A stretch of DNA of 63,332 bases from contig CAJWYM010000008.1 in the NCBI GenBank assembly GCA_913049555.1, forward strand, positions 1 to 63,332, in the 5' to 3' direction. Source of the stretch: an uncultured Opitutia bacterium (GTDB lineage Bacteria; Verrucomicrobiota; Verrucomicrobiia; Opitutales; CAJWYM01). This document shows, piece after piece, positions 7,890-17,574 of this stretch (its first letter is position 1; every line of letters begins with the position of its first letter). The position numbers and the translations under genes are program-made. The notes below the pieces were generated by a model. That model was given only the letters and a program-made list of their open reading frames with translations, made no database searches and had not been told where the DNA came from.

Positions 7890-10800
7890 ATGTTACTAAA
7901 TATTTTATGTACCTACTGAGTTTTTTTTCCGGATGGGCCTCTATTCTTTTGGCGGATGAAGTAAAAGCACCCGTGGGTTTTGAAGTCAGTTTATTTGCAA
8001 GCCGTCCAGAAATCAATTCACCCACTTGTGTCACTGCATCTCCAGATGGGAAAGTTTTCGTTGGAGTGGGTCCCAATAGCTCTCTAGGGAAGGAAAAGGA
8101 TGTTGGTAAGATTGTTTGTTGTGAAGATAAGGATCAAGATGGGAAGGCTGACAAGTTTACAGTATTTGCTCGAGTGGATAGACCTCGTGGTTTGTTTTAC
8201 AACCAAGGAAAGCTTTGGGTGTTGCATCCTCCAACTCTAAGTTTGTTCACAGATACGGATGGAGACAATATTGCGGATAAATCTGAAGTGCTGGTCTCAA
8301 ATATCAGCACCGATATGACCTTTAAAAGAGGTGCAGATCACACTACAAACGGTTTCGCAGTCGGTATCGATGGGTGGTTGTATGTTGCGGTCGGGGATTT
8401 TGGATTTTATAAAGCTAAAGGAACGGACGGAAAGCGATTGTCCAATCAAGGTGGAGGGGTACTGCGAGTTAGACCCGATGGGTCCGAAATGGAAATGTAT
8501 TCTTCTGGACTCAGAAATATCTATGATGTTGCGGTGGATCCTTGCTTGAATATTTTTAGCAGAGACAATACGAATGATGGGGGTGGGTGGAATGTTCGTT
8601 TTTCTCACATAATTGGGGGAAAGGCTGAATATGGATATCCAAAGTATTATAATAATTTTCCTGAAGACATGGTTCCTTGTTTGGAAGATTATGGAGGAGG
8701 ATCCGGAGTGGGTTCTCTCGCAGTTTATGAACCAGACACCTTTCCCGGTAAGTTTGGTCATACCATTTATACAGCGGATTGGGGGACCTCAAAAGTTTAT
8801 TGGCATGATTTACAATCCAATGGACCCTCTTTTAAACCTAAGCAGTCTGAATTTGTTGGTGTTGGAAAAGTAAGTGATCTGGCGATCGATGGCTTAGGTT
8901 CTATGTTTGTGACCGCTTTTGGATCTGACTATCAATATGGAGAGGACCGAGGCGATGTCTATCAGTTGAAATCAAATCAATCTGTAAGCTCTATCGGGTT
9001 GGACAATATACATGAGCTTGCTCCTAAGGCATTGATTGAATTGTTTAAAACCAAAAGTCATACCGTTCATCAAAATCTACAATTCGAAATTCTTCGAAGA
9101 GGACAATCCGATGAATTGGTGGTTGGGTTACAATCGATTGTAAAGGACGCAAAGCTGGAGCTTATCCATAGGATTGCTGCCCTGTTTACCTTGAAACAAT
9201 TGACGGGTGTGGAAAGTCATCTTTTTTTAGGATCATTGTTAGAGGATAATTTGTTGCGAGAATATGCGATCAAAGCTTTGGCAGATAGGAAAACTCAATT
9301 AAAAAATATTCCAGAGTTGGATATGATTACTTTTGCTGAAGACCCAAATCCAAGAGTTCGTATGCAGGTTGCCATTGCACTCGGGCGCATTGGAGGGTTA
9401 AATTCAGTGGAAGCTTTGCTCGGAATGACAAATGATAATGAGCCATTGGTTCAGCATCTAGCCAATAAATCTTTAGAACACCTGAGACCTATAGAAGTTT
9501 GTTTGAATTATGTGGAAAATCAGAAAGTGGACCGGATTCAAGGAGCATTAAAAGTTTTATACAGGATTCATGGGATGAAAGTGGTGCAAGGGTTGAAGGC
9601 AATTCTTGAAAACAGCTCAATCGAGCAAAAGAAGATTGCTGTGATCAAAACTCTTTTTCGTTTGTATCATAAGGAAATGGATTGGAAAGGGGGTTGGTGG
9701 GGAACTCGTCCTTTTAGTCAGGGTCCTTATGTGAATGCAGTAAAATGGGAGGCCTCCAAGGAGATAGAGCAAATACTTATAAAGCATATAGCTCTCCTTT
9801 CTCAAGAAACTCAGTTGAATTTAGCAGGAGATGTTCTCAGGAATCGAATCGATGCTAAGAAATTGAAATTAAATTTACCATCTGAATTAATGATCCATTA
9901 TATACCAAAAAAAATTGCATCTGTTCCGGCACTTAAATCCATGGCAACCGATCCGAAGGAGGGAATCGAGATTCGAATCAAAGCTTTTAAAATACTTCAA
10001 GAAATAACAGGAATCGATTCATTGAAGGCCCAAATTGAAATTCTCGGGGATTGCTTGGGAGAAAATTTAGGAGATTTTGAGCAATTAGAAAGTGAGTTTA
10101 TTTACTCTACACCCATTGCGGATGTTAAAATGATCAATATTATTTTTAAGGCTTACATAATGGCTAAAAAAAGTGGTCAATGGCAATTGAAAGAAACTAA
10201 ACATTCTGAAACCGCACTGCGACTCTTGATGGTCGTTTGGAACTCTTCCCTCAGCGATGCATCCACCAAGGCTAAAATTAAAAGTTTTTTTAAATATATG
10301 AAAGATTCGGAGACTTTCTATAAAGTGATCGGAGACTTAAATATAGAATCTATGCGTAGTTATGTAATTGCTGCAAAAAAGAGGGAAAAGGTCTCTAATA
10401 TCGCAATTTCGGCCTTAAATAAGTTGAATGAAAATCGGAACACAGATGACAGGAAAGTAGTTGATTTTGACTATTCTGAATTGGAAGAAGAGTTGTTAAA
10501 TACAAAAGGCGAAGTTGCCTTAGGGGAGCATTTATTTATACGCCAATCTTGTATCGTTTGCCATTCTGTAAATACAGACCAGCCTAATAAGGGTCCTTAT
10601 TTAGGAGCTTCTGGAGCTATGTTTACTCGGAAAGATCTGATTGAATCTATTGTGAAACCCAATGCAAATTTATCTCAAGGCTTTCAGACCGTTCATATCA
10701 CTTTAAAGAATAATGAAACAAAAGTGGGTTTTGTCACTAAAGAAGTGGATGGCGAAGTCCATCTGAGAGATATTATGGGAGGCACACATTACTTACTGGA

Positions 10801-10924
10801 AAAGGAGATAAAATCAAGAGTTCAATCGCCTGTATCAATGATGCCTGCTGGCCTGACCAACAATCTTAACCTGCCTGAAATGGCATCCCTTCTGGACTAT
10901 TTAGCCTCTTTAAACAACTACTAA
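7886..10924 (+). CDS. PVC-type haem-binding CxxCH protein with dehydrogenase-like propeller and HEAT repeats
   Basis: About 1,012 residues. I chose ATG 7886, which gives a signal peptide (MNVTKYFMYLLSFFSGW), has an AAAGG ribosome binding site about 10 bases upstream and overlaps the preceding stop. The N-terminal ~370 residues are a soluble-glucose-dehydrogenase-like beta-propeller (repeated DTDGDN and DGWLYVAVGDFG-type blades). A middle part with HEAT-like helices includes NPRVRMQVAIALGRIGG, and a C-terminal cytochrome domain has the haem motif Cys889-x-x-Cys892-His893. This architecture is hallmark for Planctomycetes/Verrucomicrobia. It is presumed to oxidise a sugar or polyol in the periplasm and pass electrons on; the substrate is unproven. 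Confidence 0.9.
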   Translation: MNVTKYFMYLLSFFSGWASILLADEVKAPVGFEVSLFASRPEINSPTCVTASPDGKVFVGVGPNSSLGKEKDVGKIVCCEDKDQDGKADKFTVFARVDRPRGLFYNQGKLWVLHPPTLSLFTDTDGDNIADKSEVLVSNISTDMTFKRGADHTTNGFAVGIDGWLYVAVGDFGFYKAKGTDGKRLSNQGGGVLRVRPDGSEMEMYSSGLRNIYDVAVDPCLNIFSRDNTNDGGGWNVRFSHIIGGKAEYGYPKYYNNFPEDMVPCLEDYGGGSGVGSLAVYEPDTFPGKFGHTIYTADWGTSKVYWHDLQSNGPSFKPKQSEFVGVGKVSDLAIDGLGSMFVTAFGSDYQYGEDRGDVYQLKSNQSVSSIGLDNIHELAPKALIELFKTKSHTVHQNLQFEILRRGQSDELVVGLQSIVKDAKLELIHRIAALFTLKQLTGVESHLFLGSLLEDNLLREYAIKALADRKTQLKNIPELDMITFAEDPNPRVRMQVAIALGRIGGLNSVEALLGMTNDNEPLVQHLANKSLEHLRPIEVCLNYVENQKVDRIQGALKVLYRIHGMKVVQGLKAILENSSIEQKKIAVIKTLFRLYHKEMDWKGGWWGTRPFSQGPYVNAVKWEASKEIEQILIKHIALLSQETQLNLAGDVLRNRIDAKKLKLNLPSELMIHYIPKKIASVPALKSMATDPKEGIEIRIKAFKILQEITGIDSLKAQIEILGDCLGENLGDFEQLESEFIYSTPIADVKMINIIFKAYIMAKKSGQWQLKETKHSETALRLLMVVWNSSLSDASTKAKIKSFFKYMKDSETFYKVIGDLNIESMRSYVIAAKKREKVSNIAISALNKLNENRNTDDRKVVDFDYSELEEELLNTKGEVALGEHLFIRQSCIVCHSVNTDQPNKGPYLGASGAMFTRKDLIESIVKPNANLSQGFQTVHITLKNNETKVGFVTKEVDGEVHLRDIMGGTHYLLEKEIKSRVQSPVSMMPAGLTNNLNLPEMASLLDYLASLNNY

Positions 10925-10993
10925 TTTAGAAGGTGGCAATTGCCTTTAAGTTAGGAGATACAAATTTAAATTACAAAAATTATAAAATAAAAA

Positions 10994-11824
10994 ATGAAGA
11001 AAATAAAAATAATAACAATCGCAATGATTCTTTTGGCATGTAAGGCATATTGTATGAATGAAAATGAGAAACACAAAATCCTCTATGTTACCCACGAACC
11101 TGGAAAATATCACAAATATACTCCGCAAAAAACGATTTTTGAGTCGATTGCAATGGATGCTAATTGGGAGGTTACCTATTGGACCGGTGAACATGAGGCT
11201 CAAATAAAGCGTTTGCGAACCAAAGATTTTGGATTGGGCTTTGATGCCATTGTTTATAATTTTTGCTTTGCTAAATCCACGGATCTTGAAGCCGCTTATA
11301 ATTTGATGGAACAAACCAGGACGCATGGAATTCCAGCTTTGCTGATCCATTGTTCTATGCATAGTTGGTGGGGAACTTACAAGAATCTCTCAAAATGGAA
11401 TGGAAAAGCTCATCCAAAGAAAAATTTAGTAGAAGATTGGGAAATGAAATTCCCAGAAAAGGATTTTCCTGTTTGGGGAGATTTTACCGGTGTGGCCAGT
11501 GTTAAGCATGACCATAAAAAGCCTATTGAGGTAACCAATGTAAATAGAGAGCACCCAGCGACTCAAAATATAGGAGTTGGTTTTACAACGGTGAGTACTG
11601 AATTGTATGACAACTATTATATCTTGGATTCTGTGATTCCTTTGGCAAAAGGAAAGCAGGTAAATCGCGAGGGTGTAGAGAAAGAAATGGTAGTATTTTG
11701 GGAATGCCCTCAAGGAAAGTCTAAAATTCTAGGTCTGAGTCTTGGCCATGGGATCGGTGAGTGGGGTTCTAAAGAATTTCAAAATATGGTTCGCGATGGA
11801 GTGAATTATTTAGCGAATGATTGA
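10994..11824 (+). CDS. ThuA-like (trehalose-utilisation) domain secreted protein
   Basis: 276 residues with an N-terminal export signal whose end (MILLACKAYC) could be a lipoprotein signal (LLAC) or an ordinary cleavage site. The rest matches the ThuA fold, a class I glutamine-amidotransferase-like fold, with landmarks ILYVTHEPGKYHKYTPQ, FDAIVYNFCF, HSWWGTY and the late LSLGHGIGEW. ThuA-like proteins recur next to sulfatases, GH2 and DUF1080 genes in marine Verrucomicrobiota. The function is mostly uncharacterised, with a proposed role in keto-sugar or disaccharide metabolism. It lies 69 bases after the haem protein and is probably in one operon. Confidence 0.8.
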   Translation: MKKIKIITIAMILLACKAYCMNENEKHKILYVTHEPGKYHKYTPQKTIFESIAMDANWEVTYWTGEHEAQIKRLRTKDFGLGFDAIVYNFCFAKSTDLEAAYNLMEQTRTHGIPALLIHCSMHSWWGTYKNLSKWNGKAHPKKNLVEDWEMKFPEKDFPVWGDFTGVASVKHDHKKPIEVTNVNREHPATQNIGVGFTTVSTELYDNYYILDSVIPLAKGKQVNREGVEKEMVVFWECPQGKSKILGLSLGHGIGEWGSKEFQNMVRDGVNYLAND

Positions 11825-11955
11825 ATAAAATTATTCGCCTTAAATCTTTGCCAATAAGAGAGAATTTGTTTCCTCAATGGATAGATAAATCGCTGTTTAA
11901 ATTTTTAATAAGAAGAAAGCTTTGGCTTGAAAAATCGGAAAAAGAGAGATGTGAG

Positions 11956-14409
11956 ATGTGGAAAAAAAGGATATTTAAAAAAACAATCATCCAATTTTTA
12001 TGGATGATAGTACTTGGATTGATTGTGAATGGTGAAACGAAGAAAATGAATAATACAGGACGATTGGTTCTCGACGCTAATTTTGATTGGAAATTTTATC
12101 TTGGGGTGGGCGAACCTCAAAATTTTACCAAAATCGATTATGAGGACGACGAGTGGCGATCATTAGATCTACCGCATGATTATCAAATTGAGCAACCTTG
12201 GGCTGAACCTTCCAAGGAAGAGAAGCGGATGGACAAAAAAAAGCAACCTTTTGTGTCCCGCGGCTTTAAGGAATTGAATATCGGTTGGTATCGTAAGGAG
12301 TTACAGTTTGACCCCTCTTGGAAGGGGAAACGAGTCCTGCTTGATATTGGAGGGATCATGTATGTTGGAGATGTCTGGTTCAATGGGGTTCCTTTGGGGA
12401 CCAATGAATATGGATACTTGGGGACGGAGCATGATTTGACAGATCATATTGATTGGGAAGGCAAGAATGTGGTTGCTGTGCGAGCAGACAATACCTTGAG
12501 ATCTCGCTGGTATACTGGGGGTGGATTGTATCGTAAGGTTCATTTAGTGGTCAAAGATCCTCTTTCTATAGCCCGTCATGGGGTATTCATAAAAACTCCT
12601 GAAATTTCACAAAAGCAGGCATTGGTGCAAGTTCAAGTTGAGTTGGACAATTTTTCTGCGAAAAGTCATGAAGCGCAGATCGAAATACTGCTTAAATCCC
12701 CAAATGGAGAAACGGTAGCCAGGGGCAATAAGAGTTTGGAAATCACTAAAAAAAGGGAGGTTACAAAGATGGATTTTACCCTCTTGCAACCCAATCTTTG
12801 GTCGTCGGAAAACCCTTATCTTTATCATGCTGAAGTAAGTGTCCATTCAAAGTCTAAAATCTTAGATCAAGTATCGGAGTCTTTTGGAATTCGTTCGATT
12901 GAGTGGAAACCGGATCAAGGAATGTTGGTCAATGGTAAAAAAGTGAAATTTCATGGTGTGAATGTGCACCATTCCTTTGGCGCTCTTGGAGCTGCAAATT
13001 ACGAGGCAGCAATTGTAAAAAGGTTCAAAGTTTTGAAAGAGATGGGAGTAAACGGTATTCGTCTGGCCCATAATCCTTATGCAGATTCTTTTTATGAATT
13101 GGCGGATAAGCATGGGATCTTGTTGGTCGATGAGTTGTTTGATCAATGGGAGGGGACGAACAAAAATTATCGTTTGGATTTCTTCGACTCGATTGTTCCA
13201 TGGGCTACCAAGGAATGGATTATGCGCTCTCGCAATCATCCTTCTGTAATCTTATACAGTATTGGCAACGAGATTTGGACGCATCAAATTGCCAACAATG
13301 GAAAATTCAAAGATTGGGGCGTGCCTGTTTACAATATTCTCAAAGAACAGTGTATTCAATATGATGATACTCGAAAATTCACCGTAGGATTGTACCCAGC
13401 TCGAGAAAGGGGTATGGTCAAACAGGATAAGAATTATACAAAAAGTAAGCCCCCAGAAATGGCATTTGTATCGGATATTGTGAGTCAAAATTATTTGTAT
13501 AGTGGGTTTGCTAAGGATCGTAAAACTTATCCGGATTGGCTATTTTTTCAAAGCGAAGCGACGACTGTCGGAATGGGTAAAAATTATTTTGGAATGCCCG
13601 AGGAAGCAGTAGGTCTGGCTTATTGGGGAGCTATCATGTATATCGGAGAGAGCTTTGGGTGGCCCCAGAAAGGATGGGTAAATTCTGTGATCGACCTTTC
13701 TTTGGAAAAACGTCCCCAGTTCTATTATATTCGGAGTTACTTCAGCAATGAACCCATAGTTCATATTGGGATCTATGAAAAAGAGGCAAAATTGGTTCTC
13801 TGGAATGATGTTAAATTAGGAATGGCTCAAATGGACGAGAACTGGAACAGACCTTTGAATAGCACTGCTAAAATTGATGTTTGGACCAATGCTGAAGAAG
13901 TGGAATTGTTTCTTAATGAACGATCATTAGGTATCCAAAAGAATCGCCTAAATTCTCCTGAAAATAGAAATAAAACTTCATGGAAAGTTAAATATGAGCC
14001 CGGGGTTTTACAAGCGGTTGCCAGAACGGATGGAAAAATTGTTGCGAAACACCTTATTGAGACTGTTGGAAAACCAGTTTCATTAAAATTGGAAATAGAC
14101 AATTTGAACTGGAACGCGGATGGGTTTGACCTCCAGCATATTCGTGTGATCGCAGTGGATGAAAAAGGACGAACTGTTTTTGACGCCAAGCATAAGGTTA
14201 CTTTCAATGTCCAAGGACCCGCAAAATTGATTGCAGTGGACAATGGTGACATGATGAGTGATGAACTCCATAATGGAAGGCAACGAAGTTTGCACCGTGG
14301 AACCGCCTTGGCAATTCTCAGAGCGGATCGGAAATCCGGAATCGTAACTTTCTCAGCAGAATCTGAAGGTCTTAAACCTGTAAAAATCAATTTAGAACTC
14401 TATGAATAA
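11956..14409 (+). CDS. Glycoside hydrolase family 2 (beta-galactosidase-like), secreted
   Basis: 817 residues from ATG 11956, which has an AAAGAGAG ribosome site and gives a hydrophobic export signal; the longer frame needs TTG at 11821 and adds a basic, unconserved leader. Domains run in order: sugar-binding jelly roll (~40-220), immunoglobulin-like (~220-330), TIM barrel (~330-610), then two C-terminal beta domains typical of DUF4982/GH2_C. Catalytic residues by family are the acid/base Glu439 in SIGNE and the nucleophile Glu534 in FFQSEATT. Likely action is exo-cleavage of beta-galactosyl or related residues from a sulfated glycan. The 3' end overlaps the next sulfatase by 8 bases. Confidence 0.88.
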   Translation: MWKKRIFKKTIIQFLWMIVLGLIVNGETKKMNNTGRLVLDANFDWKFYLGVGEPQNFTKIDYEDDEWRSLDLPHDYQIEQPWAEPSKEEKRMDKKKQPFVSRGFKELNIGWYRKELQFDPSWKGKRVLLDIGGIMYVGDVWFNGVPLGTNEYGYLGTEHDLTDHIDWEGKNVVAVRADNTLRSRWYTGGGLYRKVHLVVKDPLSIARHGVFIKTPEISQKQALVQVQVELDNFSAKSHEAQIEILLKSPNGETVARGNKSLEITKKREVTKMDFTLLQPNLWSSENPYLYHAEVSVHSKSKILDQVSESFGIRSIEWKPDQGMLVNGKKVKFHGVNVHHSFGALGAANYEAAIVKRFKVLKEMGVNGIRLAHNPYADSFYELADKHGILLVDELFDQWEGTNKNYRLDFFDSIVPWATKEWIMRSRNHPSVILYSIGNEIWTHQIANNGKFKDWGVPVYNILKEQCIQYDDTRKFTVGLYPARERGMVKQDKNYTKSKPPEMAFVSDIVSQNYLYSGFAKDRKTYPDWLFFQSEATTVGMGKNYFGMPEEAVGLAYWGAIMYIGESFGWPQKGWVNSVIDLSLEKRPQFYYIRSYFSNEPIVHIGIYEKEAKLVLWNDVKLGMAQMDENWNRPLNSTAKIDVWTNAEEVELFLNERSLGIQKNRLNSPENRNKTSWKVKYEPGVLQAVARTDGKIVAKHLIETVGKPVSLKLEIDNLNWNADGFDLQHIRVIAVDEKGRTVFDAKHKVTFNVQGPAKLIAVDNGDMMSDELHNGRQRSLHRGTALAILRADRKSGIVTFSAESEGLKPVKINLELYE

Positions 14410-16006
14410 AAAGACCTTATTTAAAATTTTGCTACTGAATCTTTTCTGGATTATTCCATCTGTATTCTGTCAAAACAAAAAGCCCAATATCGTTTTAATC
14501 ATGTGTGATGATATGGGATACTCCGATTTGGGATGTTATGGCAGTGAGATAGAAACGCCGAACATCGATGCGTTGGCTGAGAAAGGAGTGCGATTCAGTA
14601 ACTTCAGAAATACGGGTCGCTGCTGTCCAAGTAGAGCTTCCCTGTTAACAGGTCGCCATCAGCACGCTGTTGGCTTAGGTTGGATGACTGCCGTGGATGA
14701 ACATCGTCCTGGTTACAGAGGACAAATTAGCAGTAAGATTCCAACGATTGCAGAGATCTTGAAAAAGAATGGTTATTCAACCTATATGACAGGCAAGTGG
14801 CACCTGACTGTTGATGGTGCTTGGAAGCCTAAGAATAGTCAGGTAAATGGGAGCTATCCCATAAAGAGAGGTTTTGACAAATTTTATGGTACCCTCTCGG
14901 GTGCGGGTAACTTTTATAGGCCTAAATCTCTTTATTTGAATGAAAATAGGGTGTCTGAGTATTCCAAAGATTATTACTACACCCATGCAATCAATCATTA
15001 TTCAGTCCAGTTCATTCGAAACCATGAGGGCAGCAATCCGTTTTTTCTTTATGTAGCCCATTATGCTCCGCATCGCCCTTTGCAAGCTCCTCAAGAGAGA
15101 ATTGAATCTTGCCGAGAAAGGTATATTAAGGGGTATGACTTTCTTAGAGATCAGCGTTTCAATCGAATGAAATCGCTTGGATTAATAGAAGCTGAAGCCC
15201 AGCTTCCTGTTCATGAACGTGAATACAAAAAACAACCTCGACCTTCTTGGGATTCTCTTGATTCCGAAATGCAGAATGATTGGATCGAAGAAATGGCAAA
15301 ATACGCAGCTATGATTGAGATTGTAGACGACGGTATAGGTGAATTGGTGGAAGAAATAAAAAAGAGAGGGGATTTTGAAAACACAGTATTCCTATTTTTG
15401 AGTGACAATGGAGCTACGAGTGAAGGAGGTTTGATTTCACAACTTGCAGCGGATTTAAGCAATACACCTTACAGATCGTACAAATCAAAAACCTATTTAG
15501 GCGGAACGAACTCTCCATTTCTGATTCATTATACAAAAATTATAAATGAGAAAACAAATTCGGTGGAATCAGATCCGGCCCATATTGTGGATGTTTTGCC
15601 GACTTGCCTAGACTTGATTGGGGTTGATTATCCCAGTAATTTCAAGGATGAAAAAATAGATTCTTTGGATGGAATCAGCTTGGTTCCAGCTTTTAAAAAT
15701 GAAGGGTTGATGGAACGAGATTTTTTCTTTGAACACCAAACTGCAAGTTCTGTTATTTCGGGTGATTGGAAGCTGGTCCGTTTGAGTAGTGGTGCTTCTT
15801 GGGAATTAATAAATTTAAAAGAGGACCCATTTGAGCAGGAAGATCTCTCTAGGTCTTATCCAGAGAAAGTAACTGAATTAGAGAAAAAATGGATTTTGTG
15901 GGGTGAAAAAAACAATGTTTTGCCCTTGAATACCAAAGGGCTATCCTGGAACGACCGTATAAAAAAGTATACGGAGCTTTACCCTGATCAGGATGGTCAA
16001 GAGTAA
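14402..16006 (+). CDS. Secreted sulfatase (S1 family, arylsulfatase A-like)
   Basis: 534 residues with a signal peptide (to about residue 22). The formylglycine motif is CCPSR starting at Cys74. Metal-binding MCDDMGYSD, intact GKWHL, YVAHYAPHRP and FLSDNGATSEGG are all present, so the active site looks complete. The start ATG lies inside the 3' end of the GH2 gene (ATGAATAA), arguing for coupled translation and joint action on the same glycan. Exact S1 subfamily and linkage cannot be told by eye. Formylglycine maturation must come from an enzyme encoded outside this window. Confidence 0.92.
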   Translation: MNKKTLFKILLLNLFWIIPSVFCQNKKPNIVLIMCDDMGYSDLGCYGSEIETPNIDALAEKGVRFSNFRNTGRCCPSRASLLTGRHQHAVGLGWMTAVDEHRPGYRGQISSKIPTIAEILKKNGYSTYMTGKWHLTVDGAWKPKNSQVNGSYPIKRGFDKFYGTLSGAGNFYRPKSLYLNENRVSEYSKDYYYTHAINHYSVQFIRNHEGSNPFFLYVAHYAPHRPLQAPQERIESCRERYIKGYDFLRDQRFNRMKSLGLIEAEAQLPVHEREYKKQPRPSWDSLDSEMQNDWIEEMAKYAAMIEIVDDGIGELVEEIKKRGDFENTVFLFLSDNGATSEGGLISQLAADLSNTPYRSYKSKTYLGGTNSPFLIHYTKIINEKTNSVESDPAHIVDVLPTCLDLIGVDYPSNFKDEKIDSLDGISLVPAFKNEGLMERDFFFEHQTASSVISGDWKLVRLSSGASWELINLKEDPFEQEDLSRSYPEKVTELEKKWILWGEKNNVLPLNTKGLSWNDRIKKYTELYPDQDGQE

Positions 16007-16050
16007 ATCTTAAGAAAAAAGCGTAGGAACCCTTTCCTGTAAAAGATAAA

Positions 16051-17457
16051 ATGAATATGAAAAAAATAGAGTATATAGTAGGGGTCCTTTTGTTAGGATT
16101 GAATTTTGTTGGTTTTTCAATGGAAAAGCCGAATGTGGTATTCTTTTTGGTAGATGATTTTAGCTGGGGAGCTTTGTCGAGTCATGGAAGTAATTTTCAC
16201 GAGACGCCAAATATTGATAAGCTTGCGAGGAGTGGCATGACTTTTACCAATGGATATGCTGCTTGCACAGTATGTTCACCAAGTCGAGCGGCAATTCTTA
16301 CCGGATGTTATCCAGCGAGAACGCATCTTACGGACTGGATTGCGGGTCATCGAAAACCATTTGAAAAATTAAAAGTGCCCGATTGGAATATGAAAATAGA
16401 CCATGAGCGAGTTGTACTTCCTGAGGCGTTAAAAGAACTGGGATATTCGACAAGTTTTATTGGTAAGTGGCATCTTTTGCCCCATAGAGACAAAGATTTG
16501 ATGAAAGATCATTTTCCTGAGTCCCATGGATTTGATCAAAATATAGGGGGGCGTGAATGGGGACAACCTAAAGGGCGGGGAAAGTATATGCATCCTTTTG
16601 ATATGCCGAATGTAACCAGCAAAGAAGGGGATTATTTGACAGACCGTTTGACAGACTACGCGGTTGAATTTATCGATCAGCAAGAAAACAATCCATTTTT
16701 TCTTTATTTTTCTTATTACACAGTTCATGGACCGCTCATGGCTAAGCCAGAATTGATTGCTAAATACAAAGCAAAGTCAAAGACGGGAAAATTCAAGCAC
16801 ACTAATCCAGTGTATGCAGCGATGGTTCAGAGCCTAGATGAGAGCGTTGGACGAGTTCTCGATAAGTTGGAAGAGGTAGGCAAAGCAAACAATACCATAG
16901 TCATATTTACTGGAGACAACGGAGCGGTTGGCAACAATTACTGCGCGGGTCTAAGAGGTGCGAAAGGTTACTCCTTTGAAGGGGGAGTTCGGGAACCTTT
17001 TTTTATTAGAGGACCAGGGATTCCAGTGGACTCTTTCTCTGAGGTTCCTGTGATCGCAATGGACTTTTATCCAACGATCTTGGATTTGATTGGAGTTCCG
17101 CTCAAGCCGGATCAACACAAAGATGGTTTGAGTTTAAAACCACTGCTTCAGCAGACTGGTGGAATTGAGCATCGCTCCTTGTTTTGGCATTACCCGCATT
17201 ATCATAAAACAATGCCTTATGGGGCAATTCGACAAGGAAATTATAAGTTGATTGAATTCTTTGAAAACGGAGCTTTGGAGTTGTATGATTTGGAAAAAGA
17301 CCCAAGCGAAAAAAATAATTTAACAAAAAAGATGCCTGAGAAGTCGGATGAGTTGTTGGGAAATCTTGAGAAATGGCGTTTGACTGTCGGTGCACAAAAA
17401 ATGAGTGAGAATCCAAATTACGATCCTAGCAAAGCTGGAAAAGGTTTGAAATGGTAA
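16051..17457 (+). CDS. Secreted sulfatase (S1 family)
   Basis: 468 residues with a signal peptide (to about residue 24). The formylglycine motif is CSPSR at Cys75; FLVDDFSWG, GKWHL, YTVHGPL and FTGDNGAVGN mark the metal and sulfate site. The early ACTVCSPSRAAILTGCYPAR block is typical of the large S1_16-like group. ATG codons at 16051 and 16057 are both possible starts. It follows the previous sulfatase by 44 bases and is likely in the same transcript. A third sulfatase in the island suggests a glycan sulfated at several positions. Confidence 0.92.
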   Translation: MNMKKIEYIVGVLLLGLNFVGFSMEKPNVVFFLVDDFSWGALSSHGSNFHETPNIDKLARSGMTFTNGYAACTVCSPSRAAILTGCYPARTHLTDWIAGHRKPFEKLKVPDWNMKIDHERVVLPEALKELGYSTSFIGKWHLLPHRDKDLMKDHFPESHGFDQNIGGREWGQPKGRGKYMHPFDMPNVTSKEGDYLTDRLTDYAVEFIDQQENNPFFLYFSYYTVHGPLMAKPELIAKYKAKSKTGKFKHTNPVYAAMVQSLDESVGRVLDKLEEVGKANNTIVIFTGDNGAVGNNYCAGLRGAKGYSFEGGVREPFFIRGPGIPVDSFSEVPVIAMDFYPTILDLIGVPLKPDQHKDGLSLKPLLQQTGGIEHRSLFWHYPHYHKTMPYGAIRQGNYKLIEFFENGALELYDLEKDPSEKNNLTKKMPEKSDELLGNLEKWRLTVGAQKMSENPNYDPSKAGKGLKW

Positions 17458-17574
17458 TAGGTCTGATTGAGGGCCTTATAGAATTGTAGAAGTGAAATCT
17501 TATTAAAAATGGAGATTAAAAAGTGGAATCTTTAAATTTGAGAACAAGTACCTACATATTACTGAATTATAATT

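Noticed and set aside
10935-10944. GGCAATTGCC palindrome between the PVC-type haem gene and the ThuA gene
   Set aside because: Only 10 bases, no T run and no second copy seen; insufficient for an operator call.
11821-11955. TTG-started extension of the GH2 protein
   Set aside because: TTG overlapping the ThuA stop would code for a basic leader in front of an obvious export signal; ATG 11956 has a better ribosome site.
13827-14390. 187-codon minus-strand open frame
   Set aside because: It lies wholly opposite the conserved GH2 gene, has no domain and no ribosome site; a shadow frame.
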